Shown piece by piece: positions 1 through 11,252 of a stretch of DNA of 64,000 bases. The notes below the pieces were generated by a model, which had not been told where the DNA came from, did no database searches, and saw nothing but the letters and a program-made list of their open reading frames with translations. A program made the translations under genes and the position numbers. The DNA is from Phlebotomus papatasi. Taxonomy: Eukaryota > Arthropoda > Insecta > Diptera > Psychodidae. The stretch is taken from NCBI RefSeq assembly GCF_024763615.1, contig NC_077223.1:86366627-86430626 (forward strand). Direction: 5' to 3'. Each line of letters opens with the position of its first letter. Position 1 is the first letter of the stretch.

Positions 1-850
1 GAAGTATGATTTCATCAATTTGCAATTCCCGTGGGAGACATTTACACAAAAAAAAAATCCCAAGATGATGCTAAAATCATGATTCAGTCCCTGATCCCAC
101 CAAAGCCCAGGAATATATCTCCGAAAAGAGTCAATTTTGTCACACTGATGAGACATTAAAAACTCCACGATCGAGCCTCAACCAAAATAGCTCACTAAAA
201 GCCCATGAAAATTGCATGACTCAATGGATGAAATAGATTTTCCTGGAATTCACAAATGAACTCCACGAAGTGATCATCATCTTTTCCTGGACCATGTGCT
301 GGGTCTCTTAAATCAATTTTGCTGATGGCGCAGTATGAGGTAGAGAATGTCCTTGTATAGAATGTGACAGCAAGAATTCCGCCCCCGCAATTCATCAACA
401 GCACCAACAAAAAAAAATCTTGCACCACAACAAATTCCAAATCCGGTCGGGCTTTTTTTTTGCGCCATGCTCTCCCGCAGATTCTTGTTCTCACCAGACT
501 CGTGATGAGCAGCAGAGTGACTCTTTTTTAGCACCAATAATAATACAAGACACATTGATATGTCATGAGTCAACCTGGCGTTTTCTTCCACCACCCTCAT
601 TTTTTTGCGACAAATTTTTTACACTCAGAAAATGAGGATTGTGTAGAAACAGTGCTTGAAGTGAATAAGTCTTTAATAAGGACTTAATTAAGTACTTAAT
701 TAAGGCAGTTTTACGGCAAAAAGTGGAAAATGAAATGGAGAATGAGATTGAGACATATTAACCATTAGATGGAAAGAGATGGATCAATGTGACATGTTAG
801 AAAAACATAACCTTAAACCATTCTCAAATGCGATCTAGTAACCTGTTTGT
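1..850. other. Unique non-coding stretch
   Basis: No gene is supported here. Three short open frames overlap between about 195 and 635 on both strands, but they have low-complexity composition, no recognisable domain and no convincing splice signals. The stretch contains runs of A and T and a cluster of TTAATTAAG-like words near 670-710. It could be intron or intergenic DNA. Confidence 0.5.
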
Positions 851-861
851 TTTGTCAATTA

Positions 862-1006
862 TGGCCTCTACACACTAGGAGAAATTTCCATTAAAAAATG
901 CATTTTTAAAAAAAATTTCCCCTATTCTTGTTGGAAGAAACCTCAGAATTTTTTTTATAAAAGAAGGCAATTTTTGACGAAAATTGCTTCCAGTGTGTAG
1001 ACACCA
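862..1006. mobile_element. Tourist-like MITE, copy 1 of 3 (TTA target)
   Basis: A 145 bp element with terminal inverted repeats TGGCCTCTACACACTAG and its complement (CTxxTGTGTAGACACCA, with small changes). It is flanked on both sides by TTA (859-861 and 1007-1009). The same termini and the same TTA duplication recur at 33371-33480 and 45141-45272. A TWA target and short termini fit the PIF/Harbinger (Tourist) type; there is no coding sequence, so the superfamily is inferred. Confidence 0.8.
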
Positions 1007-1199
1007 TTAGGCAAAAGTGTTTTTTCAGCTTTTCATGAAAAATCAAAAAAATGAGAACTTAAAAAAAAACACTTTTTATAACCATAAGGTTAACTACTTA
1101 GAAAAATGCTTAGTCGAAAGTCCTCAATTAAGTACTTAATGAATTTTTTTTCCATCTACCTTGGGTCAATTACCGCAGTCTATTAAGATCGTTCCCATT

Positions 1200-1540
1200 T
1201 AGAAACTTGATAACGACGAAGCTCCAAATGTGAAGAATGATGGTTCGGTCTGTTCTCACATATTCATCTGAATCATGGGTCCTTATTGAATACAAAATTT
1301 CGAACTCGTAGCCGCATTTAGGAAGATTATTTTACAATGGAACTTTGTACCCTTATGAGAGAAAGACTAAGCCGTTTTCAAGGATCTGTTTTCAAGGATG
1401 AGAATGATTCAATGTGGAAAAATACCCAGGGATACATTCTAAGCTTCGTAAGTGTGATATCGATCTAGCCTCCTATAGACTAACGGCGTGGACCAGGAAC
1501 CCAACTCTAAATATGGCTAAACTAAAGAACGAGAACACCT
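1200..1540 (+). pseudogene. Decayed 3' part of a non-LTR retrotransposon ORF2
   Basis: From 1237 the frame reads MMVRSVLTYSSESWVLIE, which resembles the conserved stretch just after the reverse-transcriptase fingers/palm in RTE/CR1-type ORF2 proteins (LxYGSExWxL). A little further on, PHLGRLF and ERK-like words appear in shifted frames. At about 1487 the words ACGGCGTGGACCAGGA match the better preserved copy at 43098. The copy is riddled with stops and frameshifts. The clade cannot be fixed from this fragment. Confidence 0.5.
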
Positions 1541-2240
1541 AATTGGATTATTCAGGGGAAATGATGTATTAGATTCTGAAAAACCATTAAAATTGGGTGA
1601 TGCTCAGGATTTTAAGACCTTTTGCAAGTGAGATAAACCTCAAGTTTGAAAACCGCTTGATAAGTCCGAATAAACGACGAGTCCAGAATCAGACTAAGGT
1701 CAGTAAAAGCATATTACGTTTTGCACGTGTTTCAGATTAAAGACTTACACGGGTTTCAGACCTAAGACTTAGATATACGACTTACTTCTCTAATTTAATT
1801 TGCGTGAAGATCTTTTGGAAAAAAATTACTTTGGATTAGATTATTAAAGGGAAATAATCTATTAAATTCTGAAAAACCAAGAAAGTTGATTACTATTTAG
1901 GATTTGGAGATCTTCAGAAACTGGGCTAAACTTCTAGGTTAATTCCGGTTTTAGGGTCCATATAAACTCAGCCCAATTCCTAGACACACTTACGACTTAA
2001 GCCGAGAGACGACTTAGTGGAAAATGATGGAACTGAAGTCTAACCATGAAGGCTAATGCCGGCTTCAGACTGGAGGTTTAGCCCAGTTCCCGAAGGTCTC
2101 AAAACTCTAAATAACAAGCAATTTCATTGATTTTTGAAAATCTAATGAATTATTTGCCCTTATAATCCAATCCTAAACAATAATTTTCTAAAAAATCGTG
2201 CCTGATTAGGAATTACAGGAGTTAAGCCAGATGGCTAAGT
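1540..2240. repeat. Fold-back repeat with insert
   Basis: The stretch about 1800-1950 (AATCTATTAAATTCTGAAAAACC, then CAGAAACTGGGCTAAA) is the approximate reverse complement of 2080-2190, so the region can fold back on itself. A related arm lies at about 1540-1640, and another copy of the right arm lies at 3490-3665. Between the arms, near 1979-2045, is a copy of the CCTAGACACACTTACGAC hairpin repeat also seen at 4087 and 23508. No open reading frame was found. Confidence 0.55.
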
Positions 2241-2397
2241 CTTAGGTCTGAAGCCCGTACAATCCTCACGTATGTCAAGCCCCTAATACTCTCAAATATT
2301 TAGCCTATAAAATATTGTATTAAAGGACCTCTATTCGCTAATCCCAATCCTCAGTGACAGTTTAGGATAATTTATTAATGGTAAATTTTACAGGCTA

Positions 2398-2603
2398 AGG
2401 TAAAATGAGGTAATTTGGAACCATTTCCAATTTGGGACATTTGAGATTTTCTCACTGTTTTAGAGATTCAAAAGGAAGAAATCTGTTCCTTCTTAAATAA
2501 ACGTATTTTTCTTCTATTTTGCGGTCTCTTTGCTTATCTGAAACAGTGAGAAAATCTCAAGTGTCCCAAATTGTAAATGGTTCCAAATTACCTCATTTTA
2601 CCC
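2398..2603. mobile_element. Palindromic MITE, TA target (copy 1)
   Basis: A 206 bp element whose two halves are long inverted repeats: it begins AGGTAAAATGAGGTAATTTG and ends with the complement (CAAATTACCTCATTTTACCC). It is flanked by TA at 2396-2397 and 2604-2605. The second good copy is at 18270-18440 and a decayed right half lies near 49940-50017. Target and length fit a Tc1/mariner-type MITE. The 86-residue open frame starting at 2519 is just this repeat read through and is not a gene. Confidence 0.8.
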
Positions 2604-3059
2604 TACTTGAAGATCAATCTGAAACTATTTGGACCCTTGGACCTGTCAAATTTATTAAAAGCATTATTTATAAAAAGCAATGTGAAGTTTTTGAAGCCAG
2701 AATATGTGCGAAGCCTGAAAGACTTCCCCTATTTATGTCCATAAAATATTTAACTCCTAAACTGTTCTCTATTGCCTAGAGAGCTTGAAAGTTTTCAAAA
2801 CATTGAAAGTTCAAGCTAATCAGAGAGCGGCATGTGATTATAATATTTTATGTCTTGGAATATTTAATTATTTGTATGGATACTAAATTAGCATTGTAAA
2901 GGAAAATTACCGTCTAATGTTTATACAGTACGAGTACAATAGTGTCGATAAATAAAAATTTTAAATACTATTGAAAAAATATATAAAGTTCTAAGTGTAA
3001 ATGTGAAACTCTTAGATTACCTTTGTTGACTATGTAAGATAATTATTTTCTGGTAAACT

Positions 3060-3260
3060 TTTAAGTAGCGTAAGGCTCTCAGGCTTCGGAAATACCTACT
3101 TTGGCTTCGAACACTTCGTATTTTTCCGAATATATTTTAATAACTAGTTTCAAGTCACACATTTCCTGAAAAACAATTGGTCAGATTCAGTAAAAGAATA
3201 TGGGGAAAATATGAAATGTTCGAAACTAGACTAAGTACAAAGCCTGGAACCTGGAAGCGC
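3060..3260. repeat. Diverged dispersed repeat
   Basis: Words such as TCAGGCTTCGGAAATACC, GAACACTTCG and GTCACACATTTCCTGAAAAA recur, in altered form, at about 39620-39740. The similarity is patchy and no ends could be placed. Confidence 0.35.
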
Positions 3261-4086
3261 CGCCCTACAACAGTTAGGAACTTGAAAAATTAAAGAAATT
3301 TAGACCCAACCCAAATGCATTAACTTTGAATTGGATTAGTGTCGTACTGTACTCGGAATACAATAAGGGCTTTCATGAGCAACTAATTCTGATACAAAGA
3401 AGATGCACATAGAACAGTTTCATTTTGAGGAGACGTGTTGTGTGTATAACGAAACATGGGGGGCAATATATCGGGGTTTCTGTAAAGCGGTCTTTAGACT
3501 AGAGACTTAGCCCAGTTCCCGAAGGTCTCAAAACCCTAGCAAGCTATTTTATTATTTTTGAGAACCTAATAGGTAATTTGTATTTAATAATCCAATCCTA
3601 AGTTAATTTTTTGTAAAAACCGTGATCGTTAAGAAAATAGAGCAGTTAAGCCATATGGCTAAGCCTTAGTTAGCATAAGTATGAAGCTAGTATAAGTCAT
3701 TTAACGGCTAGAATGACTCTAAAATTCCACACGAATTACTGGAAAATGACCCGTCTAATGAGCAAATTCCAGTAGTTTCCAATTAAAAATTCCCAAACGT
3801 TTGCCCCCAGAAACTAGTCCCTTCGAGTCGGTTGATTTTTGACTAAGGCTTAATTATATGTAGTTCTAAAGCGACGTTCCAAGATCATTCTTACAATGCC
3901 TATCAAATAAATATAGCCACAATTTTTTAGGGTACCAGCACCAAATTTCGCCCAGCTTGCAATTTCGGCTACTTCTTTTTTCTTCAAATTTTCATGAATT
4001 TTCAGTTTTTGTTCACTCTAGAGATTCAGAATCAAAGAAAAAAAAAACAAAAAAAAGTACTCTTACGAACAAGATGATGTGTAATG

Positions 4087-4216
4087 CCCTAGACACACTT
4101 ACGACTTAAGCCGAGAGACGACTTAGTGAAAAATGATGGAAATGTAGTTTAATCATTATTTCGAATGTAATTACGCTAAGCCGTCTCTCGGCTCATCCTC
4201 AGGTCTGTCGAGGCCC
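4087..4216. repeat. Hairpin repeat CCCTAGACACACTTACGAC
   Basis: Starts CCCTAGACACACTTACGACT and carries AAGCCGAGAGACGACTTAG facing CTAAGCCGTCTCTCGGCT, so it can form a hairpin. Related copies are at about 1979-2045 and 23508-24054. It interrupts the transposon relic around it. The right border is approximate. Confidence 0.6.
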
Positions 4217-4293
4217 TAAATGGTTTTGAATGAATTCCGTAAGGGCATAAGGAACTATGAGAATCAATGTGGTCGAATTATTACCCAAAGCTA

Positions 4294-4715
4294 GGGTAAG
4301 TGTGCCAAATTTCGGCATAGTTGCAAGCGCCAAAGTCTCATGTTTGAAATGTAATATTTTTAATACAAATTGAATTTATTTGTTACTTTTTTGTAAGAAG
4401 TGTTCCTTGGAACCTTGCAGACAGTCTATCGGCTTTATTTTCTCTAAATTCATTCTTAATACATTCTAAAATGAATAAAAATGTTGACATAACACTGGTG
4501 CCCTATTTCGGCCACTTTCATTTTCATAGTTCCTTGCCCTTCCGGAATTCTTCGAGTGTCTTTTTCAGATCATCTTCTTCGTCTAATCGACATTTTTTGT
4601 TATTTTTTGCATTGTATTGTTTTTAGAGTACGCAAAAACTAAAAATTCACTGAAATTCGAGGAACAAAAAATGTGGGTGAAATTGCAAGCTGGCCGGAAT
4701 TTGGCACACTTACCC
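4294..4715 (-). mobile_element. psq-type MITE inserted into a family member
   Basis: A 422 bp element bounded by GGGTAAGTGTGCCAAATTTC and its complement, with TA at 4292-4293 and 4716-4717. Read on the minus strand it encodes DDLKKTLEEFRKGKEL followed by a stop, a decayed piece of a pipsqueak-like helix-turn-helix (see 6767-7780). It sits in reverse orientation inside another copy of the same family. It has no transposase domain and must be non-autonomous. Confidence 0.85.
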
Positions 4716-4919
4716 TATGTCTATATTTTTATTCATTTTAAAATGTTTTAAGAACGGTTTTAGGGAAAGCAAAGACCATAAACTATCTAACAATGTTCTA
4801 AGCAACTCCCTTTAAAAAGAAGTATTAAAAAATCATTGTATTAAAAACGCCACATTTCAAACTTAAGACTTTAGCGTTTGAATGCAACTGCCGAAATTTG
4901 GTACACTGACCCTCTTTAA

Positions 4920-6540
4920 TAAACGGAATTTTTGTGCAAATCTTCTGTAAATCTTTGGTGTGATTTTTCCGAGTATATATCTCCTAAAAAGTTCCCCTTC
5001 TATCATTGAAAATAAAACATCTTTCGTCATAACATTGGAATGGCTCGAAATGGCTTATTTGTCCGCATGGATTTTTATTGTTATTGTTGCGATAACTCCC
5101 AAAGAGAAGAAAAATCGATATGTCACAAAAATAGGATATGATTATTAGCAAAACTATTAAGCCTTTATTAGTGTCAATTTTGCCTCATTTTGCTATTTCT
5201 CTTCACGGAAAATCGCGGTAAAGAGTGAATTTTGTGTCATTTTGTATCTCACGCAACCAATAAACTAAACAACTTGACAATGCGTCATCTGACAATGGTC
5301 TCAGCTTATTAGTTATTAATTTTATCACCAAGAAATAGGGAAACTACCAAAAGTGCGAAAATTAACTTGCATGTATCACAACGATGTAGAAGAGAGAGAA
5401 AATCATGCAATTGCCTAGGAGTTATTAACATAATTGCACTAAGCGCCATTAATTTTCCAATCTAATACGGAGAACCGTAATGTCATCGCATATTTAAATA
5501 TTTCTCTTTGGTGTTAAATTTATGGAAATTGTATTCAGAAACACATTACAAACACGATAACAACAATAAGGTGTCGTGAAATTAACTAATAAATCTCTCC
5601 AAGCGCCAATTTTGTCAAGCCACGAATGAATTTTCATTACAGACGAGTCTACCAAAAAAAAACTCAAAAAAAATAATTAAATAAAAAAAATAGAGGAAAG
5701 ATCGATGCTAAAATTCTGTGATCGTCACCACAAAATGATCGCACGCGACATTCGTAGAAAAAATTAATGTTAGCTTTTTTCTCTCTGACATTTAGATCAA
5801 GAATGTGTTTTGTGTTGTTCTTTTTTTATTAGTCCGTTGATAGAGAATCTTGAAATTCTTGAGCATCTCCGTGATCTTCATGTTTGGGAGGGCGCGGAAA
5901 ATGAGCACAAATTGGAGGGAAAAAAAAGACGATTGATACATGATGGTGCGCTTTTTTTCACTCAATACACTCAATCACTTCTCGTCTGTGGAATTTATTT
6001 GAAAGTCTGTGGATTTAAAGAAAGAAAAAAAAGAACCACGAAAGGAAAATCTTGTGCAACAACAAGTTGCTGAAGTTCCACCTTCGAGATGGGAGTAAGA
6101 GAGAGACTTCACAACCCGACGAGGAATTCAATTTACTGTCTCTGTGCGCACGAATAGGCGTCCCACAAAAAAAAAAGATCACATCTCTGGCACAGGTTGG
6201 CAAATACAAAAGACACTTGGCTACATAAAAATGCTAAAAACGCAGAAGATAATTATAAATGCAAGTTGCAATTTTATAAATTGCTCTGAATTCACTGGAA
6301 ATCGTCAAATGCACTCGTCAATCAGGTGAGTCTTGCATTGATGGTTCATTCGTTCATTCTTTTGCAAACACGAAAAAATCGCGAATGACTGCATTTTCTG
6401 GATCAAATGTGAACTTTTTTTGTCACATTCATTGGATCTGAGAATGAAATTCGAATATATTGGTAAAGGGATAGCAAGGGTCAGTGAATGACGGAATGGT
6501 TGAGCTCCTTTAAGTCATAACTTTAATGTTATGCCCTTAA
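4920..6540. other. Unique non-coding stretch
   Basis: No gene is supported. Small open frames between 4960 and 6329 overlap each other on both strands and have no family signature. From 5640 to 6180 the composition is less AT-skewed and there are poly-A/poly-T runs, which may mark intronic or regulatory DNA. Nothing else was recognised. Confidence 0.45.
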
Positions 6541-6542
6541 TA

Positions 6543-7997
6543 GGGTAAAATTTGGAAAGTCGGACACGACACGGATTAACTTGACATCAACGCTCCGTTC
6601 CGTAATATTCCAAGTCGAAATAGAATTATATTACTTCGAAAGATACATATGTCGATTCTGGGACGGAGATCTACAACCACAGCTGAAGATCGCCAACTTC
6701 AAATGACTGCCCTGAAAAGTTGTCGTTCTGTGATAGAATAGTACGGAATGGAACTGTAGACACATAGGGGAAGTGTGCCAAATTTCGGCCAGCTTCTAAT
6801 TTCGGCCACTTTGAGTGTAATTTCGGCTATGCAAATAAATTAATTAAAATTATGTACGTTATCTTCGAATAGTCAATGAATTCATTTTGCTTTTAAATAT
6901 TTATTCATTTTAGGGTGTATTAACACAAAGATTGTTAAATTTTAAGTATAATTTGAGTTTAAATTGCGTTGTAAAAACTCAGTGTGGAAAGAGTCTTACA
7001 AATTATGTGACAGATCGATTGTGTTTCTAGCAGTCTTGTGATTTGCGGTGAAGTGCAGAAGGTTTTCCTTCGATGTTTTTCATGAAAATTGATTAGTTTT
7101 CTTTAAGGATTGTTTCAGTTAATGTTAATAGTGAATCAATCTTTAAATTTCGGATGAAATTTCCCCGCTAGATCCTGTATTTCGCGTAAAAAAGTAAATA
7201 CTTTGTGAGCGTCTCTCCAGTGAGGTAGTGTTGCCTATTCCGGCAACATCTTTTGCTTTACTAAATTTCTTATTCATTATGTGTTTTTCTTTTCAATTTC
7301 TGAGTTCTACAAGGTCCAGAGAAAAAAACATCGCTTCTATGAAAAAGATGGTGTGGAAAAGGCCTTGGAAGGGTTCAGAAAGGGCAAATTGCTACGGGAA
7401 TCTGCGCGTAAATTTAAGATGCTACTCTTCAGGTCTTCAGGGCAAATTACACGGAAGATCTCAGGGCTTGAGGGTCATATAAACGTATTAAACTAAATAT
7501 TAAACTCGTTCCGTTTGACGTTTTGAAATTTTCTATCCGTTGCGTCACAAAAGGTGATCAGGAAAAAGGTGGCCGGTATTTCACTCAAAGTGGCCGGAAT
7601 ACTACCCAAAGCAATGTCCATATTATTATTAATTTTTCAATATTTTAGGGAGTGATTTAAAGAAAACAAAGATGATAAACTAGTTTTCAAAAAATATCAA
7701 TGTAAATTAAAAATATTGCATTTCAAACTTAAGACTTCGGTGCTTATATGCAACTATGCCGAAATTTGGCACACTTACCCTAGAGCTGTCCGATATTCGG
7801 CTCTTCGCTAATCGAGTGACAATTATCAAATACAAAAGAAAGCTAGAAAATCTCCATCCTTACCTGGGTCTTTACCTGTTATTTTCGGTTTCAATCGCTT
7901 GAATACCAAATAATTCAATGTATGTGTTTGTGTATTTATAGTCCGACTTTCAGCACTGTCCGACTTTCAGTACTGTCCGACTTTTAGCAAATTACCA
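6543..7997. mobile_element. Outer MITE with GTCCGACTTT repeats, split by psq element
   Basis: The left end, after TA at 6541-6542, reads GGGTAAAATTTGGAAAGTCG. The right end near 7940-7997 holds three tandem copies of TGTCCGACTTTCAG-like units and ends TTTTAGCAAATTACCA, the approximate complement of the left end. The element is interrupted by a complete psq-type MITE at 6767-7780. The right border is uncertain by a few bases. Confidence 0.5.
6767..7780 (+). mobile_element. Longest psq-type relic with helix-turn-helix remnant
   Basis: A 1014 bp element starting GGGGAAGTGTGCCAAATTTC and ending GAAATTTGGCACACTTACCC, with TA at 6765-6766 and 7781-7782. Within it, from about 7330, the plus strand encodes FYEKDGVEKALEGFRKGK followed by LLRESARKFKM. 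This is the pattern of a pipsqueak/CENP-B-like helix-turn-helix, which binds the terminal repeats in pogo/Tigger transposons. A frameshift then leads to LQGKLHGRSQGL in another frame. No DDE catalytic part remains. Confidence 0.8.
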
Positions 7998-8249
7998 TTG
8001 TAACAAGTTAAGTGTATCAGCAAAGTTTTTTCCATCACGTTCTTTTCTTAATATTCACCGGTTCATAACCGATATACCAAATATACCGATCCAAAAATCA
8101 TCCAAAATTATTCCAAAATCTATGTGATACAATTTAATTTGAGATAAATATTAATTTATTGATAATTTATAGGTTCATAACCGGTTTGTATCTAGTTGTA
8201 ACTAGTTTAAACTACGAAATTCCAAAGCCTTTCAAAATAATATAAACTT

Positions 8250-8750
8250 GGCCCAATCGGTAGAGATTTCGTGTAAAAAATAGTCATTTTGTGAGCTTCT
8301 CTCCAGTGAAGTAGTATTTACTATTTCGGCCACTTGCTGTGTTTCCTCAAAATTCTTAAATTTTAGGCATTTGAGAAAGAAGTAATGGAAAAAGCCTTAG
8401 AAGGGTTTCGGAAATGCAAGGCATTACAAGAATCTGCTCTTAAATTTGGGGTACCAAGGCTAATCCTTAAAGTCTTCAGGATAAATTACACATAAGATCT
8501 CAGGACTTTACGGATCATGAGTTCCGTATGATCAACGTTTCGAATTTTTTTTATTTTTATCTAAGTTTCTTAAAAGGTGGTTAATAACAAGGTGGCCGAA
8601 ATTCCATTCTATATGGCCGGAATAATCCCCAAAGCAAAGTCTGTATTCTTATTCATATTTCAGTATTTTTGGAATTAATGTAAATAAAACAAAGCTGAAA
8701 AACTACTTTCTAAGGTTCCAAACAACACTCCCTGATGAGTGATTTTGAAC
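8250..8750 (+). mobile_element. Truncated psq-type relic
   Basis: The stretch from about 8250 follows the same order as 7160-7690: the same TTTCGTGTAAAAAA and CTCTCCAGTGAAGTAGT words, then a frame reading FEKEVMEKALEGFRKCKA and LQESALKFGVPRLILK. These residues fit a pipsqueak-type helix-turn-helix better than the longer copy does at its end. Neither terminal repeat is present. A different MITE starts at 8764, right beside its end. Confidence 0.7.
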
Positions 8751-8763
8751 TTTAACTGTGATA

Positions 8764-9153
8764 TCACACTTGCTCATTAAAATTTTAATATGATTCACAT
8801 TAATTGTCGCTGGTGAGAGCCCAAATGTGTAATTTGTGCGTTTGAATCATTTTATATTCAAAATTTGATCTATTTGTTGATAAAAAGGTAGACTTGGCCC
8901 GCAAAATTTGATATAAATTGATTTGTAGCATTAATGCGAAAAATTAATGTGATTTTCTCTTTAATTTTTTAATGTGAAAAATATTTATGCTTTAGGTAAA
9001 TTTAAACTTATTTTTGTAGGCCAAGTGCACTTCTTTATCAATAAATAGAAAAACCCCAAATATTAAGTGACTCAAAGACACAAATAACATATTTGGACGC
9101 TCACAAGCGACAATTAATGTGAATCACATTAAAATTTTAATGTGCAAGTGTGA
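8764..9153. mobile_element. MITE with long subterminal inverted repeats
   Basis: Begins TCACACTTGCTCATTAAAAT and ends with its near complement ATTTTAATGTGCAAGTGTGA. The similarity runs inward for about 60 bases (through AATTGTCGC). TA flanks both sides (8762-8763, 9154-9155). There is no open frame of note; the superfamily is unknown. Confidence 0.65.
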
Positions 9154-9159
9154 TAACGC

Positions 9160-9325
9160 CGTAATTCTAATGGCTCCGGCACGCATTTTAGATTAGGAAA
9201 ATTTCAAAAAGATGCTAAGACGATTCATTATTCCCAGTTTCTTAATTTTCCTTTTACTATAATATTATTTTACTATTTTTATAATCTAAATCCATTTGTA
9301 TGATAATCTAAAAACTTTATTCTTA
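9160..9325. repeat. Left-end fragment of the GGCACACCTTTTAGA MITE
   Basis: The words GGCTCCGGCACGCATTTTAG and AGGAAAATTTCAAAAAG near 9170-9215 match the terminus of the MITE that begins at 9326. Only one end is visible. A similar end lies near 18207. Confidence 0.5.
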
Positions 9326-9867
9326 TGGCTTGGGCACACCTTTTAGACCAGGAAAATTTCAAGAAGTCGAAATTCGAATCCCTTTCTTTCTCACATGCTT
9401 TGCATATGATAACTTCATACTCTCACACTCTTCTTCCTTTTTTAAACATCACACCAAATTCAATTTAGTTCAATCTAATTTGGTATGCGAAAGAATGAGA
9501 TAGTCATATGCAAAACATGTGAGAAAGAAAGAGATGCGAATTTCGACTTCATATACTTATCCTGGGGTGCAATTCTGAAGTGCTTCTAGTCATGACTAGT
9601 AGCTCTAGTCTCACTACTAGCTATACATGTACAAGAGCGATGAGTGTGTATGAGTGTGTTCGGGTGGCTTCGTGCGATGTTATCTAGTCTCTGGCTTCGT
9701 TAAGTTGTTTAACGAAACAAAATTTCTAGGAATTTGTCTTATGCAGTCACTAGATACACAAAATCTATCTAAGCATATCTCAGATATACCTTAATAGAAA
9801 CATATTGAGATAAATTGTCCTAAAAAGCCAAACAATTCAACAGATTGTTTTCAAAAATTAGTATAGT

Positions 9868-11028
9868 ATGTACGCAGGCATTCTGTTACCACTAGTTTAT
9901 TATGAAAATAAGTTGTCCATGCGTATCCAAAGACGTCAGTTGAGGGATGAATTAAATCCTTTCCATATTGCGGAGCCTAGGTAAATACTAGTTTCGTAAT
10001 TTTTTTTAATCAAAGGTGAATGTATCGCGAGATAAACATAATTTTCGATGTTTCATATTTTAAGGTTTCGCGAAATCTACAGATTTCCTCCGGCATTGGC
10101 TATGGAATTCATTAATGAACTGCAAGAACACGTATTTGAAGACTTTGATGATCCACGCAAAATTCCATTACATTTCCAAGTACTTTCCGTACTGCACTTT
10201 TTAGCAACGGGAAGTTACCAAAGAGGAATCGGAACGGATGCATTCATCCTAATTTCACAAACAATGGTATCTCGTTTCATAAAGAAATTGTGCAAAATTA
10301 TAACAACGAAACTGAGTCCCAAATATGTGAAGTTTCCAAACAATGAGGAGGAAGCCTCTGTAGTGAAAAATCAGTTTCTCGCATCCACTCAACTTCCGGG
10401 AATCGTTGGACTGATCGATGGAACGCACGTCGCACTTACTAACGTCCCTTGCGAATATGAGAATGAGTATATAAACCGAAAAGGTTTTCATTCAATTAAC
10501 GTGCAAGTAATTTGTGGTGACGATCTTCGAATCCTTAGTGCAAACGCCAGATATCCCGGTTCAGTGCATGACTCTCACGTATTTGAGAGCAGCAGAGTGA
10601 AGCTTCAAGTCCAACAATTGCATAATCAAAATTCTAACACATGGTTATGGGGAGATAGTGCTTATGCTATCAAACCATACATGATTGTACCATTCCGACT
10701 TCCAAGAACTAATCAGCAAAGACAGTTTAACAAGATACATAAGATTGTTAGGCATAAAATTGAGCGATGTTTTGCTGTTCTTAAGGGAAGATGGAGAAGC
10801 CTCACTAAGGCTAGAGCTCTCCACTATACGCACGAGAATGCCTTCTACATCATTTACGCTGCGATTGTGTGCCACAATTTTTTGATTTTGCACAACGTTC
10901 CAATATTGAATTCGGAATTGTACGAAGAGCCAGACATCAACCAACATATTCCCAATAGGGGAGTAGAAGATGATGTAGGGAGACAATTGCTCATGAACTA
11001 CATTCTTGAGAACAACATTCAATATTGA
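9868..11028 (+). CDS. PIF/Harbinger DDE transposase (two exons)
   Basis: The enzyme would cut and rejoin the transposon ends in the nucleus, together with its Myb-like partner encoded opposite. I join 9868-9980 to 10065-11028: the first exon ends CCTAG|GTAAAT and the second starts after TATTTTAAG, keeping frame and giving 358 residues, near the usual size. Without splicing the frame would start at 10048. Conserved blocks are GLIDGTHVAL (Asp156), YPGSVHDSHVF (Asp207), WLWGDSAY (Asp235) and RHKIERCFAVLKGRWR (Glu271); Asp156, Asp235 and Glu271 are the likely triad, with 35 residues between the last two. The motif order and the C-terminal HNF are those of DDE_Tnp_4. No stops or frameshifts were seen. 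Confidence 0.93.
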
Positions 11029-11252
11029 TTGAATTTCTTATAAATTTGTGAAAGATTTGTTCAAGTATCCCCTTTCAGTGAAAATTAACTTTTCAAGATT
11101 TACTTCAGCTTTTTATTTCAGTAATCTCAATAATTATCACATTTCACATTCTGTTTAAAAATAAATGAATTCAAATTTTAACACTCATTATATTTTGTGA
11201 AAAAAATAAACGATTTTTTTAAGGGATTATTAATATTTAAAGTCATATTATT

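Larger units (their letters stand above)
3930..4912 (+). mobile_element. psq-type MITE, split by two later insertions
   Basis: The left terminus (GGGTACCAGCACCAAATTTC after a TA at 3928-3929) and the right terminus (CCGAAATTTGGTACACTGAC) belong to the family ending GGGTAAGTGTGCCAAATTTC. Read along the intact copy at 48138-48569, this element is collinear once two inserts are removed: a hairpin repeat at about 4087-4216 and a reversed family member at 4294-4715. The words AAAGC-TA before and TA-TGTCTATATT after the second insert rejoin to the uninterrupted family sequence. Fragments of the helix-turn-helix frame survive (YEQDDV; EFRKG). Confidence 0.75.

Noticed and set aside
195..635. Three overlapping open frames near the left edge
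   Set aside because: They overlap on opposite strands, are low in complexity and lack any domain or splice context.
10255..11022. Minus-strand frames opposite the transposase
   Set aside because: Shadows of the plus-strand DDE transposase, which has all conserved blocks.
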